A stretch of DNA of 64,000 nt from Sphingobium sp. Leaf26 (GCF_001421665.1 NZ_LMKV01000012.1:82185-146184), one strand, 5' to 3'. Positions 8,137 through 16,060 are shown, counted from the stretch's first letter. Made by a program: numbers and translations. The notes: generated by a model not told the origin, from the sequence alone.

Positions 8137-8475
8137 TTACAGCGCGGTTTCGCCGGTCTCGCCGGTGCGAATGCGCACGGCCTGACCGACATCGAGGACG
8201 AAGATCTTGCCATCGCCGATGGCGCCCGAATTGGCGGCCGCCTGGGTCGCTTCCACGACGCGCGGGGCGAGGTCGTCATCACAGACCACCTCGATCTTGA
8301 TCTTCGGGACCATGTTCGTCGAATATTCGGCGCCGCGGTAGATTTCGGTCTGCCCCTTCTGGCGGCCGAAGCCCTTCACTTCGCTGACCGTCATTCCTGC
8401 GATGCCGAGCGAGGATAGTGCCTCGCGGACATCGTCAAGCTTGAACGGCTTGATGATAGCCATGACAAGTTTCAT
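8137..8475 (-). CDS. glnK: nitrogen regulatory protein PII
   Basis: A 112-residue PII signal protein that binds ATP/ADP and 2-oxoglutarate. The start MKLVMAIIKPFKLDDVREAL, the T-loop TEIYRGAEYSTNMVPK with the uridylylation tyrosine at position 51, and the C-terminal GDGKIFVLDVGQAVRIRTGE are all in place. The T-loop after Tyr51 reads STNMVPK, the GlnK-with-AmtB form rather than the VVDFLPK of classical GlnB. It is the first gene of glnK-amtB. A good ribosome binding site (aggggg) lies six bases before ATG 8475. Confidence 0.95.
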   Translation of the reverse strand: MKLVMAIIKPFKLDDVREALSSLGIAGMTVSEVKGFGRQKGQTEIYRGAEYSTNMVPKIKIEVVCDDDLAPRVVEATQAAANSGAIGDGKIFVLDVGQAVRIRTGETGETAL

Positions 8476-8510
8476 GTCGCCCCCTGTTACTGGTGTGCGG
8501 GGACATACTC

Positions 8511-8526
8511 AGCAAGAGCTGTGCCA
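8511..8526 (-). promoter_or_regulatory. sigma-54 promoter of glnK-amtB
   Basis: On the minus strand TGGCAC-agctc-TTGCT matches the -24/-12 consensus of RpoN promoters, with the invariant GG and GC ten bases apart, 36 bases upstream of the glnK ATG. Further upstream (8581-8635) are gcacaa and ttgcac half-sites that could belong to NtrC, but no clean palindrome was found. Confidence 0.85.
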
Positions 8527-8632
8527 AACCGTAAAAGGCGCGTTAATGCGGGTTAGGAAGTTCGGCGTGCGCGTTTGACGCCAAAAAATTGTGCAGCGCG
8601 ACTTTGCTGCCTAAATTTTGTGCAATCGGACG

Positions 8633-9247
8633 CTACCAGCGCGCGCCTTCTGCGACTGCTGCCGCCTCTTCGGGCGATGTGGGCCGGCCGAGCACTGCGT
8701 TTCGATGGGGGAAATGCCCGAACCGCTTTATGGTTGCATGATGTTTTCGCGCGAAATCAAGCGATCGCTCATCGCCGGTGCCTTCGAACAGGGTCAGCGA
8801 CAGTTCCTGATCCTCGATCGCTTCGCTATGCTGGAACGGCATGTAGAAAAAGAGCCGCCCGGCGCCGCCGATCTGGATATCATAGCCCATCGCGATTGCG
8901 CCACGCGCCACGTCCCGCGCCAGCGCATCGGTAGCAAAAGCATCGGCAGTCCCCCGGAACATATTGCGGGGCAACTGGTCGAACAGCAAAATCGCCGCCA
9001 GCGCGTCATCCGCGCGATCCAGAAAGCTTTCGGCAGGCAGGCGCTGCTTTTCCAGCCACAATGTGTGGAACCGAGTGGTACATGATTGGTCGAGTGAAGG
9101 GTCGTGGTTGTACCAGCCCTGCTCGCCCACCTGATTGAACCAGAAATCGAGCAGGGCGGCGGCCCAGTCGTCCGTCACCGCGTTATGGCTGTCGATCAGC
9201 ATGTTCATGCGCAAATAAACAAAGAACGCCGGATCGCGTTCCGCCAT
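8633..9247 (-). CDS. DUF924 family protein
   Basis: A helical protein of up to 204 residues. The family landmarks are LLDFWFNQVGEQGWY near the start, ILLFDQLPRNMFRGTADAFATDALA, MPFQHSEAIEDQELSLTLF and the C-terminal FARKHHATIKRFGHFPHRNAVLGR. DUF924 proteins are TPR-like and of unknown function; no catalytic residues can be named. The start is uncertain: ATG 9247, 9208 and 9202 are in frame and none has a convincing ribosome binding site. The family usually begins close to the DFWF segment, which favours a later start. It appears to be a single-gene unit, 54 bases before tldD's stop on the same strand. Confidence 0.85.
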   Translation of the reverse strand: MAERDPAFFVYLRMNMLIDSHNAVTDDWAAALLDFWFNQVGEQGWYNHDPSLDQSCTTRFHTLWLEKQRLPAESFLDRADDALAAILLFDQLPRNMFRGTADAFATDALARDVARGAIAMGYDIQIGGAGRLFFYMPFQHSEAIEDQELSLTLFEGTGDERSLDFARKHHATIKRFGHFPHRNAVLGRPTSPEEAAAVAEGARW

Positions 9248-9301
9248 TCATGCCGCCGCAGGCTCGGGTCGTCGCGTCTCAGCCCGACGATCATCACCCG
9301 T

Positions 9302-10744
9302 TCAGGTTGCGGTGCCACCCACGGTCAGGCCTTCCATCAGCAGCGTGGGCTGGCCCACGCCGGCCGGCACGCTCTGTCCACCCTTGCCGCACATGCCGAT
9401 TCCCTCGTCCAATGCCCAGTCATGGCCGATGCCGATCACCTTGGTCAGCGCGGTCGGTCCATCACCGATCAGAGTCGCACCTTTGATCGAATCGCCGATC
9501 TTGCCATTCTCGACCTTATAGGCCTCGGTGCAGGAGAAGACGAACTTGCCGGACACGATGTCGACCTGTCCACCGCCGAAGCTCTTGGCGAAGATGCCGG
9601 ATTTCATGCGGCTCAGCAATTCCTCCGGATCGTCCTGCCCGCCCTTGATGAACGTATTGGTCATGCGGGGCATGGGGGCATGGGCGTAGCTTTCGCGGCG
9701 GCCGTTGCCGGTGGGGGCGACGCCCATCAGGCGGGCGTTGAGCCGATCCTGCATATAGGCTTTGAGAATGCCATCCTCGATCAGGATATTTTCCTGCGTC
9801 GGCGTGCCTTCATCGTCGATGGAGAGCGAGCCGCGGCGATTGAGGATGCTGCCATCATCGACCACGGTGACGCCTGGCGCTGCGACGCGCTGGCCGACGC
9901 GGCCGGAAAAGGCGCTGGTGCCCTTGCGGTTGAAATCGCCCTCCAGGCCGTGGCCGATCGCTTCATGCACCAGCACGCCGGGCCAGCCGGGGCCGAGCAG
10001 CACGGTCATCTCGCCAGCGGGGGCGGCGATGGAGCGCAGATTGACCTGCGCCTGGGCCAGCGCCGCGTCGATGGCGCGGTTCCAGATCGCCGGATCCATC
10101 ACCTCGTCATAGAGGTAGCGGCCGCCGATACCGAACACGCCGGTTTCGCGGCGGCCATTTTCTTCCAGAATGACGGAGACGTTGAGGCGCACGAGCGGGC
10201 GGATGTCGGTTGCGGTAAAGCCGTCGGCGCGAACGATCTCGACCACCGACCAGCTACCGGCCAGGTTGACCGACACCTGTGCCACGCGCGGATCGCGGGC
10301 GCGGGCGGCCGCGTCGATCTCGCCGCACAGCTTCACTTTTTCGGCGAAGGGCACGATCTCCAGCGGATTGGCGTCGGTATAGAGATGGCGGTTGGTGCGC
10401 AGCGGTGGCGGAGCGGGCTGGCCCTTGGCCGGATCGAGCAGGCTCAGCGTCTGCGCCGCTTTGGCGATCGCCGCTTCGCTGATGTCATTGGCGTGGGCGA
10501 AGCCGGTCATTTCGCCGGACACGCCGCGCAGGCCGAAGCCGGCATCGGTCGAATAATCGGCGGTCTTCAGCCGGCCATCGTCAAAGCCGAAGCTCTCGCT
10601 CGCCCGATATTGCAGATAGAGTTCGCCGTCATCGCAAGCGCCCAGCGCCTGTGCGGTCAGGCGGCGGGCGCCATCGGGATCGAGCAGGCCCGGACGATAG
10701 AGAAGGCCGCGGGCATCGGTGAAGAGGGGAGCGAGTTCGGTCAT
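9302..10744 (-). CDS. tldD: metalloprotease TldD
   Basis: A 480-residue TldD/PmbA family protein, which with its partner TldE forms a zinc metalloprotease degrading unfolded peptides and maturing some modified peptides. The active-site motif VLVHEAIGHGLEGDFNRKG (HExxxH) is intact, as are GGQVDIVSGKFVFSCTEAY and the C-terminal MCGKGGQSVPAGVGQPTLLM segment. I start at ATG 10744, which has an aggggcggc ribosome site. The in-frame ATG at 10780 adds twelve non-conserved residues. No tldE/pmbA partner is in the window. Confidence 0.93.
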   Translation of the reverse strand: MTELAPLFTDARGLLYRPGLLDPDGARRLTAQALGACDDGELYLQYRASESFGFDDGRLKTADYSTDAGFGLRGVSGEMTGFAHANDISEAAIAKAAQTLSLLDPAKGQPAPPPLRTNRHLYTDANPLEIVPFAEKVKLCGEIDAAARARDPRVAQVSVNLAGSWSVVEIVRADGFTATDIRPLVRLNVSVILEENGRRETGVFGIGGRYLYDEVMDPAIWNRAIDAALAQAQVNLRSIAAPAGEMTVLLGPGWPGVLVHEAIGHGLEGDFNRKGTSAFSGRVGQRVAAPGVTVVDDGSILNRRGSLSIDDEGTPTQENILIEDGILKAYMQDRLNARLMGVAPTGNGRRESYAHAPMPRMTNTFIKGGQDDPEELLSRMKSGIFAKSFGGGQVDIVSGKFVFSCTEAYKVENGKIGDSIKGATLIGDGPTALTKVIGIGHDWALDEGIGMCGKGGQSVPAGVGQPTLLMEGLTVGGTAT

Positions 10745-10789
10745 GCCGCCCGATATAGGGGCGGCACGGCGGAAGCCCAATAGAAAAGC

Positions 10790-11017
10790 TTAAAGGCTGG
10801 CGCCCGATGCGATATCCGGCTTCGCAGTGACGTCACCATGGTCGGCCACGCCACCGATCAGCACGAAGCGCCGATCGCAATAGCCGCAATCGACATAGCC
10901 ATGCTCGTCAATCTCCAGGAAGACGCGCGGATGGCCAAGCGCGGCGGGAATGTCGCCGCTGCCGTCGCAGGACACGCGGGACTTGGAGACTCGGATGGTT
11001 TCTGGCGGCTGGATCAT
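10790..11017 (-). CDS. zinc-finger domain-containing protein (zf-CHCC, NDUFS6-like)
   Basis: A 75-residue protein with the zf-CHCC pattern: RVSCDGSGDIPAALGHPRVFLEI, then VDCGYCDRRFVLIGG. The cysteine, histidine and CxxC ligands match small alphaproteobacterial proteins related to the mitochondrial complex I subunit NDUFS6. A role in respiratory complex I is known for the eukaryotic relative and inferred here. Start ATG 11017 is preferred over the in-frame ATG 11053, since conserved sequence begins just after it. The stop lies 45 bases before the tldD start, so co-transcription with tldD is likely. Confidence 0.82.
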   Translation of the reverse strand: MIQPPETIRVSKSRVSCDGSGDIPAALGHPRVFLEIDEHGYVDCGYCDRRFVLIGGVADHGDVTAKPDIASGASL

Positions 11018-11062
11018 GGTCCAGCGGTTAGCAGCGGTGCCGCGGCGCTGCAATATGCGGCT

Positions 11063-11230
11063 TCACATCATCGGCGGTTGGCGCCGGGTGCAGGACTTCT
11101 GGCCGTGCGCGTTCGCGGCCTTGACCACGGGATGCCAGTCCGTGCAAGGGGCCGCCGCCATCACCGCAAGCGGGGAGAGCATCAGCACGAGCGGCAGGAT
11201 CGTCCCGCTGAAAAAGGCTGCGAATGGCAT
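11063..11230 (-). CDS. putative small secreted protein
   Basis: A 55-residue reading frame (ATG 11230, TGA 11063-11065) with a typical signal peptide: a hydrophobic stretch FFSGTILPLVLMLSPLAVMA followed by AAPC. The mature part is about 30 residues with two cysteines (PCTDWHPV and KSCTRRQ). It lies 45 bases upstream of the zinc-finger gene on the same strand. I do not recognise it. Overlapping frames on both strands look less protein-like. Confidence is limited because it is so short. Confidence 0.4.
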   Translation of the reverse strand: MPFAAFFSGTILPLVLMLSPLAVMAAAPCTDWHPVVKAANAHGQKSCTRRQPPMM

Positions 11231-11343
11231 GCACTGACAATGCTATCGGCATGCTTGCTGCGCGATGAACGTTACGGAAGCGGATTGGATGTTCAAGCTG
11301 CGCGATTGAGGCGCCCTTCGCGGTCGCTCAGGCGTTTTCCGCG

Positions 11344-11361
11344 AAAATGTCCCCCGGACAT
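11344..11361 (-). terminator. probable tRNA-Val terminator
   Basis: On the minus strand atgtcc-ggg-ggacat is a perfect six-pair hairpin followed directly by tttcgc, beginning 18 bases after the tRNA 3' end. Confidence 0.5.
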
Positions 11362-11378
11362 CGTCTTTTCCGAAAAAC

Positions 11379-11454
11379 TGGTGGGCGATGACGGGCTCGA
11401 ACCGCCGACATTCTCGGTGTAAACGAGACGCTCTACCAACTGAGCTAATCGCCC
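11379..11454 (-). tRNA. tRNA-Val (anticodon TAC)
   Basis: A complete 76-base cloverleaf on the minus strand. The acceptor stem GGGCGAT pairs with ATCGCCC and an encoded CCA follows. The D-arm is TTAGCTCAGTTGGTAGAGC, the anticodon stem TCTCG/CGAGA carries loop TTTACAC (anticodon TAC, bases 11419-11421), and the T-arm contains GGTTCGAGCCC. It reads GUA/GUG valine codons. It stands alone between the small-protein genes and a winged-helix regulator. Confidence 0.97.
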
Positions 11455-11510
11455 CCTCTCGGGAGAGCGCCTATCTAAGGGAAAAAGCCGGCCCGTCAAG
11501 CACTAGCGTG

Positions 11511-12530
11511 TCAGGTCGCGAGCAGGCGGCGGCTGGCCCCGAACCAGCGGGTCAGCGCGTCGGCGGCTTCCTGCGCCAGGGCGATGAAGACGCGGCGGCC
11601 GTCATGCGGATCGGCCTGGCGCTCGACCATCCCCTTGTCGGTGAGGGTGCGTATCCAGCGCAGGGCGGTGGTCGGCGGCACGGCGGCGGCGATGCACAGG
11701 CTCGACACCGACACTCGCTCATGTTCCAGCCGCGCGGCCAGCAGGTCCAGCATCATGTCCCAGGCGGGATCGGCGAACAGGTCACCGGGCAGGAAATCGG
11801 CGCGAATCCGCCGGGCGCGCAGCAGATCGCGGACCTGGGTGGCGGTGATGGCCGGTGCCGCCTTGTCCACCGTTGGCGCCGGGAAATCGGCGGGTGCACC
11901 GATCGGCGCGAGGGCGGGCATGCCGATATAGTCGCTCGGCCGGTCGGAAATGCGCGGGCCAAGGTCGAAGCTGGGCACGGCCATCCGCGTCCGTTCCGTC
12001 AGCGCGTCAAGCGTGCGGGCGAGGCGGCCGACCTCTTCGCTCAGCTGCTGAAGCCGGGCGCCTTCGCGATCAATTTCATGCACCTGACCATTGGCGGGCC
12101 GATGTTCGCCGGCGGCGACCAGAGCGGCGGCCAGTTCGGTCCGGTCGGGATTGCATAGCAACTGGCTGTGCGGGCTGCGCAGGCAGGCGAAGGCCAGGTC
12201 GACCGTCGCCAGTCCGGCGACCAGAATCACGGCCATCCCGTTCTGAATCGCCTGCGTCTCGATCTGCACCAGCAACCGTTCCAGCAGCGGATTCATGGTC
12301 GGGCAGAAGAACAGGATCGCGTCGCATTGCGCCTGAAGATCGAGCCGGATCGGCGCGTCGGCCGATGGCGTCACGCCGAGCAGGCGGAAGCCCGCCGCGT
12401 TCGCCACCGGTTCCAGGTCGGCCGCCTCCATCCGGTCCGCCACCACCAGCAAGCTGGCGCGCTCATCACGCGGCATCAGCGGCGCGGCGGAACCCGTTTG
12501 GGGGCGTGCGTAGGAAAAATCTTCCATCAT
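11511..12530 (-). CDS. winged-helix (MarR-like) regulator with N-terminal receiver-like domain
   Basis: A 339-residue protein. Residues about 25-145 resemble a degenerate response-regulator fold (SLLVVADRMEAADLEPVANA, then DAILFFCPTMNPLLERLL) without a clear phospho-acceptor aspartate. Residues 150-185 are a probable coiled coil (ARLQQLSEEVGRLARTLDAL). The C-terminal about 110 residues are a MarR-type winged helix (DPAWDMMLDLLAARLEHERVSVSSL, then ALRWIRTLTDKGMVERQADP). This last domain is clearly related to the 155-residue protein encoded at 46986-47453 (shared RRxRA...LFxDPAWD and the wing). It is likely cytoplasmic and DNA-binding; ligand and targets are unknown. Conserved sphingomonad proteins of this kind are unnamed. 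Confidence 0.72.
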   Translation of the reverse strand: MMEDFSYARPQTGSAAPLMPRDERASLLVVADRMEAADLEPVANAAGFRLLGVTPSADAPIRLDLQAQCDAILFFCPTMNPLLERLLVQIETQAIQNGMAVILVAGLATVDLAFACLRSPHSQLLCNPDRTELAAALVAAGEHRPANGQVHEIDREGARLQQLSEEVGRLARTLDALTERTRMAVPSFDLGPRISDRPSDYIGMPALAPIGAPADFPAPTVDKAAPAITATQVRDLLRARRIRADFLPGDLFADPAWDMMLDLLAARLEHERVSVSSLCIAAAVPPTTALRWIRTLTDKGMVERQADPHDGRRVFIALAQEAADALTRWFGASRRLLAT

Positions 12531-12774
12531 GATCTGACTCCCGTTCTACCTTCGTTCCGGAGAATAAAGCAAGAACGGATCGTTTCAGCCGGCAAATCGG
12601 CCATAATGGAGTGGCTCTGGAGGAAAACTGGCGTCCGGCCGCGATCAAGGCCCGGTCCGGCATGCCGTTCCGTCCAGCTTGCCGCCATTTCGGCGCCACA
12701 ATGAAGGAAGTTTCCTATCTCTCAATTAGGGATGGCACTTCCTCCATTATGGAGTCATTTCTCAGCGTCCGATG

Positions 12775-13626
12775 TCAGACCCCGGTGCGGCGCGCGAAGT
12801 CGACATAGAGGCTGCGCATCCGCGTGGCGACCGGGCCGGGCGTGCCGTCGCCGATCGGCTGGCCGTCGATCCGCACCACCGGCAGGCAGAGGGTCGATGC
12901 GCTGGTGATGAAGGCTTCCCTGGCGGCGAGCGCTTCCGCGACGGTGAAGGGGCGGCGGATGACGGCAAGGCCGCTTTCCTCCGCCAGCGCGGTCAGCGCC
13001 GCGCCGGTGCAGCCGGCCAGCACCGCCTGGCTGTAGGGGCGGGTGACGATGCCCTCGTCGGTGACGATGAAGGCGGTGGAGGAGGCGCCTTCGGTGACGA
13101 AGCCATCCTCGATCATCCAGGCTTCCTGCGCGCCGGCGTCCTTTGCGGCCTGCTTGGCCATGGCCTGTGCCAGCAGGCCCACGCTCTTGATGTCGCGCCG
13201 CGCCCAGCGCAGGTCGGGCATAGTGGCGACCGCAATGCCGGTTTGCACGCCGGGCAGGTCGACCACGGCCTTGTCCTGCATGAACATGAACAGGGTCGGC
13301 TGGGTGCCGGGCGAGGCGATGAAGTCGCGGCTGGCGTCCGCGCCACGGGTGATCTGGAGATAGACCAAGCCCTCGGTGAGGCCGCTGCGCACCACCAGCT
13401 CCTTCTGGGCCGCCTCGATCGCATCGAGAGACAGGGGCAGGGCGATGCCGATCGCGGCGGTGGAGCGCTCCAGCCGGGCGAGATGGCTGGCGCTGTCGAC
13501 CAGCTTGCCGTCGATCACGGCGGCGACTTCATAGATGCCGTCCGCGAACAGGAAGCCGCGATCGAGCGGAGAGATGCGGGCCTCTTCGAGGGGCAGGAAG
13601 GCACCGTTCAGATAGGCGACGGACAT
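12775..13626 (-). CDS. dat: D-amino-acid aminotransferase (class IV, PLP)
   Basis: A 283-residue fold-type IV aminotransferase. RGFLFADGIYEV near the start, the PLP lysine in RRDIKSVGLLAQAMAKQ, and the cofactor-binding WMIEDGFVTEGASSTAFIV segment match D-alanine/D-amino-acid transaminases better than branched-chain enzymes. It would interconvert D-alanine and D-glutamate for peptidoglycan, or salvage D-amino acids. It ends 244 bases before the start of the winged-helix regulator gene on the same strand and looks like its own unit. 4-Amino-4-deoxychorismate lyase is the main alternative within this fold. Confidence 0.85.
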   Translation of the reverse strand: MSVAYLNGAFLPLEEARISPLDRGFLFADGIYEVAAVIDGKLVDSASHLARLERSTAAIGIALPLSLDAIEAAQKELVVRSGLTEGLVYLQITRGADASRDFIASPGTQPTLFMFMQDKAVVDLPGVQTGIAVATMPDLRWARRDIKSVGLLAQAMAKQAAKDAGAQEAWMIEDGFVTEGASSTAFIVTDEGIVTRPYSQAVLAGCTGAALTALAEESGLAVIRRPFTVAEALAAREAFITSASTLCLPVVRIDGQPIGDGTPGPVATRMRSLYVDFARRTGV

Positions 13627-13968
13627 GATGGGTGCGATCCTTTGATCTGGTTCTGGCGTTTCTGGCCGCCGCTTTTGCCGGTCATGCCGGCGCGGTCAAG
13701 GGGCAGGCCGGCGCGGCACGGAAATAGGATTGCGCCCGCTTAACTTCGCACATTTCCCGCACATTGGGACATTGCATGTCCTATGTTGGACATTTTGTTG
13801 CGTCGGACGCCTGCGGTTCCCGCATGGGAGTTGGAAAGCGTCGCAGCGATCATAGCGGGTGGTGGCGTAGTAGGACAGGCTTGGGGGATTTGGGTGGATT
13901 CACGACTGTCGGCTTTCGGAGAGTTTGGCGGCGATAGCGGACACTGACGAATATGCTATGGATGTTCC
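13627..13968. other. intergenic region, lower GC
   Basis: No credible gene. It holds the promoter region of the D-amino-acid aminotransferase, overlapping GGACAT palindromes (13767-13793, listed separately), and one copy of an 18-base direct repeat (gactgtcggctttcggag, 13904-13921) whose near-identical partner lies beyond the next gene at 14214-14231. Composition is less GC-rich than the flanks. Confidence 0.5.
13767..13793. promoter_or_regulatory. overlapping GGACAT palindromes, operator-like
   Basis: ggacat (13767-13772), atgtcc (13776-13781) and ggacat (13788-13793) form two overlapping inverted repeats with spacers tgc and tatgtt. The pattern suggests cooperative binding of a dimeric regulator about 140 bases upstream of the aminotransferase gene. 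The regulator is unknown. Confidence 0.35.
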
Positions 13969-14211
13969 ATGACCCAACATTGCTGTGACACGATGTCCCA
14001 TTTTGTAATGTTACCTAAAGAGCACTTGAGTAGAGGCGCTGGCCTCACTGCGTCTCTTGGAATTGAGCAACCGGAACCACCAGAACCGCTCGTCGATTTT
14101 TACGCAGCGGTGCCAGTCTATTGCATACAGTCAGTAGCACTGCGATTCTGTCCTTGGTGTGGCGCTTCACTGCCTCTACCAGATGTTGACGCTCTTCCTG
14201 ACCTAAACTGA
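13969..14211 (+). CDS. small conserved hypothetical protein with zinc-ribbon-like C terminus
   Basis: An 80-residue protein starting MTQHCCDTMSHFV and ending with a CxxC knuckle, LRFCPWCGASLPLP. An N-terminal HCC pair plus a C-terminal FCPWCG is the pattern of a small bacterial family (DUF6980-like, from memory) that probably binds one zinc. Codon use and base composition are less GC-rich than its neighbours. It is flanked by near-identical direct repeats (13904-13921 and 14214-14231), so it may be a recent arrival. Function unknown. Confidence 0.6.
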   Translation: MTQHCCDTMSHFVMLPKEHLSRGAGLTASLGIEQPEPPEPLVDFYAAVPVYCIQSVALRFCPWCGASLPLPDVDALPDLN

Positions 14212-14298
14212 TCGAATGTCCGCTTTCGGAGTGCAACTCGGCTCAGCTGAACGGCAACAAGTGGTCGGGAGCGGGCTTGTCCCTTACCGTGATCTTCC

Positions 14299-14417
14299 AC
14301 CGTCATGCCAGCGAAGGCTCGCATCTCAGGCAGGAGAGCTGAGCGTTAACGGATGGCGCAAGAGGGCCGGCCTCCTTCTACTCCCGCCTGAGACCCCAGC
14401 CTTCGCTGAGGTGACGG
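14299..14417. repeat. long imperfect inverted repeat (REP-like)
   Basis: Left arm 14299-14336 (accgtcatgccagcgaaggc...) and right arm 14381-14417 (...cagccttcgctgaggtgacgg) are imperfect inverted copies of about 37 bases around a 44-base centre. This is a sphingomonad-style dispersed repeat. It lies just downstream of the rpoN stop and may terminate or protect that transcript. Confidence 0.65.
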
Positions 14418-14491
14418 CAATGAGGCAAGCCACAACAGCCGCCGCGCTTACGCTTCTGGCCGTCAGCCGTCAGAACTCAAAGCTTCCACCT

Positions 14492-16015
14492 TCACGCCGC
14501 CTTGCCCTTCAACGCCTTCTGGCGCCGTCTCTGCACCGACGACCCTATCCCCAGCGCCTCGCGATATTTGGCGACGGTGCGGCGGGCTATGTCCATGCCC
14601 TTGGCGCGCAGCAGGTCGACCAGCGTGTCGTCGGACAGGATCGCCTGCGGGTCTTCGGCGCCGATCAGCGCCTTGATATGGCTTTTGACCGCTTCGGCCG
14701 AGACGGACCCGCCGTCGCCGCCCGATGACGCCACGCCGCTGGTGAAGAAATATTTGAGTTCGTACAGGCCGCGCGGGCAGGAGAGATATTTGTTGGAGGT
14801 GACGCGGCTGACGGTGCTTTCGTGCATGCCGATCGTGTCCGCCACGGCCCTGAGCGTCAGCGGTTTCAGATGGGCGACGCCCTGCTGGAAAAAGGCTTCC
14901 TGGGTGCGGACGATCTCGCTCGCGACCTTGATGATGGTCTTTTGCCGCTGGTCCAGTGCCTTCACCAGCCAGTTGGCGCTGGCGAGGCAGTCGGCGAGCC
15001 AGGCCTTGGCCGTCTTGTCCTGCGGGCCGCTGGCCAGTTCGACATAATAGCTGCGGTTGACGAGCACGCGGGGCAGGGTGGCGCTGTTGATCTCGATCCC
15101 CCAACCTTCGCGTGTCGGTCGCACGAACAGGTCGGGCGTCACCGGCGCGGCGCGGTCATGTGCGAATTGCAGGCCGGGCTTGGGATCATAGCCGCGCAGT
15201 TCGGCGATCATGTCCGCCATATCCTCCTCATCCACACCGCAGATGCGGCGAAGCTGGGGCAGGGCGCCCTTGGCCAGCAGGTCGAGATTGGCGAGCAGCC
15301 GCGCCATGCAGGGGTCGTAGCGGTCGGCTTCCTTCGCCTGCAACGCGAGACATTCGGACAGGCTGCGCGCGCCGACGCCGGTGGGATCGAAGCTGTGGAT
15401 GACGCCCAGCACCCGCTCTACGTCGGACAGCGGCAGGCCAAGGCCATGGGCGGTCTGGAGCAGGTTCGCCTCCAGATAGCCGGCCTCGCTGATCTGGCCG
15501 ATGAGTTGGGTGGCGATGAGCAGGTCCATGGCCGTGAGGGCCGCGCGGGCCTGCCCCATCAGATGTTCCTGCAGGCCGATGTCGGGCGCGGCGAAACTGT
15601 CGAAGTCCGGCGCATCCTCGGCATAGCTGCCTGATAGCGCATCCTTGCCGCCGCCGCTGGCGCCATGGGCTTCGGCCATCCGGTCGCCCGGACCATCGTC
15701 GATGAAACTGTCCGCGCCATGATCGACGTCGAGCGGGCCGTCGGCCGCGCCCAGCCCCTGCGCGATCAGATCGTCCGCGCCGCCGGTTTCGGCGGGCAGG
15801 ACGGGCGTTTCGACCATCTGGTCGATGCCGTCGGGTGCCGGCGGGCCATCATCGCCGCCGCCCGATTCGAGCAGCGGGTTTTTTTCAAGTTCGCCCGCGA
15901 CGAAGGCCTCTATCTCCAGATTGGACAGAGCCAGCAGCTTGATCGCCTGCTGGAGTTGGGGTGTCATCACCAGAGACTGGCTCTGGCGAATGTCCAGGCG
16001 GGGGCCGAGCGCCAT
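14492..16015 (-). CDS. rpoN: RNA polymerase sigma-54 factor
   Basis: A 507-residue RpoN. Region I is glutamine-rich (LDIRQSQSLVMTPQLQQAIKLLALSN), region II is acidic, and the core-binding and helix-turn-helix regions follow (ADTIGMHESTVSRVTSNKYL). The RpoN box near the C terminus reads ARRTVAKYREALGI. It directs transcription from -24/-12 promoters with an enhancer-binding activator; the perfect site upstream of glnK in this window is an obvious target. It follows lptB by 45 bases on the same strand. The hpf and ptsN genes that often follow rpoN in proteobacteria are absent here. Confidence 0.96.
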   Translation of the reverse strand: MALGPRLDIRQSQSLVMTPQLQQAIKLLALSNLEIEAFVAGELEKNPLLESGGGDDGPPAPDGIDQMVETPVLPAETGGADDLIAQGLGAADGPLDVDHGADSFIDDGPGDRMAEAHGASGGGKDALSGSYAEDAPDFDSFAAPDIGLQEHLMGQARAALTAMDLLIATQLIGQISEAGYLEANLLQTAHGLGLPLSDVERVLGVIHSFDPTGVGARSLSECLALQAKEADRYDPCMARLLANLDLLAKGALPQLRRICGVDEEDMADMIAELRGYDPKPGLQFAHDRAAPVTPDLFVRPTREGWGIEINSATLPRVLVNRSYYVELASGPQDKTAKAWLADCLASANWLVKALDQRQKTIIKVASEIVRTQEAFFQQGVAHLKPLTLRAVADTIGMHESTVSRVTSNKYLSCPRGLYELKYFFTSGVASSGGDGGSVSAEAVKSHIKALIGAEDPQAILSDDTLVDLLRAKGMDIARRTVAKYREALGIGSSVQRRRQKALKGKAA

Positions 16016-16060
16016 TAACCGCCGCTCCGATCATAGGGAAGGGCGCGCGCGGTCATCATA

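Noticed and set aside
6751..8418. Long plus-strand frame across amtB and glnK
   Set aside because: Its translation is a D/G/R-rich antisense product; the minus-strand Amt and PII proteins are unambiguous.
9104..10783. Long plus-strand frame across tldD
   Set aside because: Antisense shadow; the minus strand carries an intact TldD with its active-site motif.
11379..11454. tRNA-Val considered as an integration site of a genomic island
   Set aside because: No integrase, no repeated tRNA 3' end and no composition change were seen on either side.
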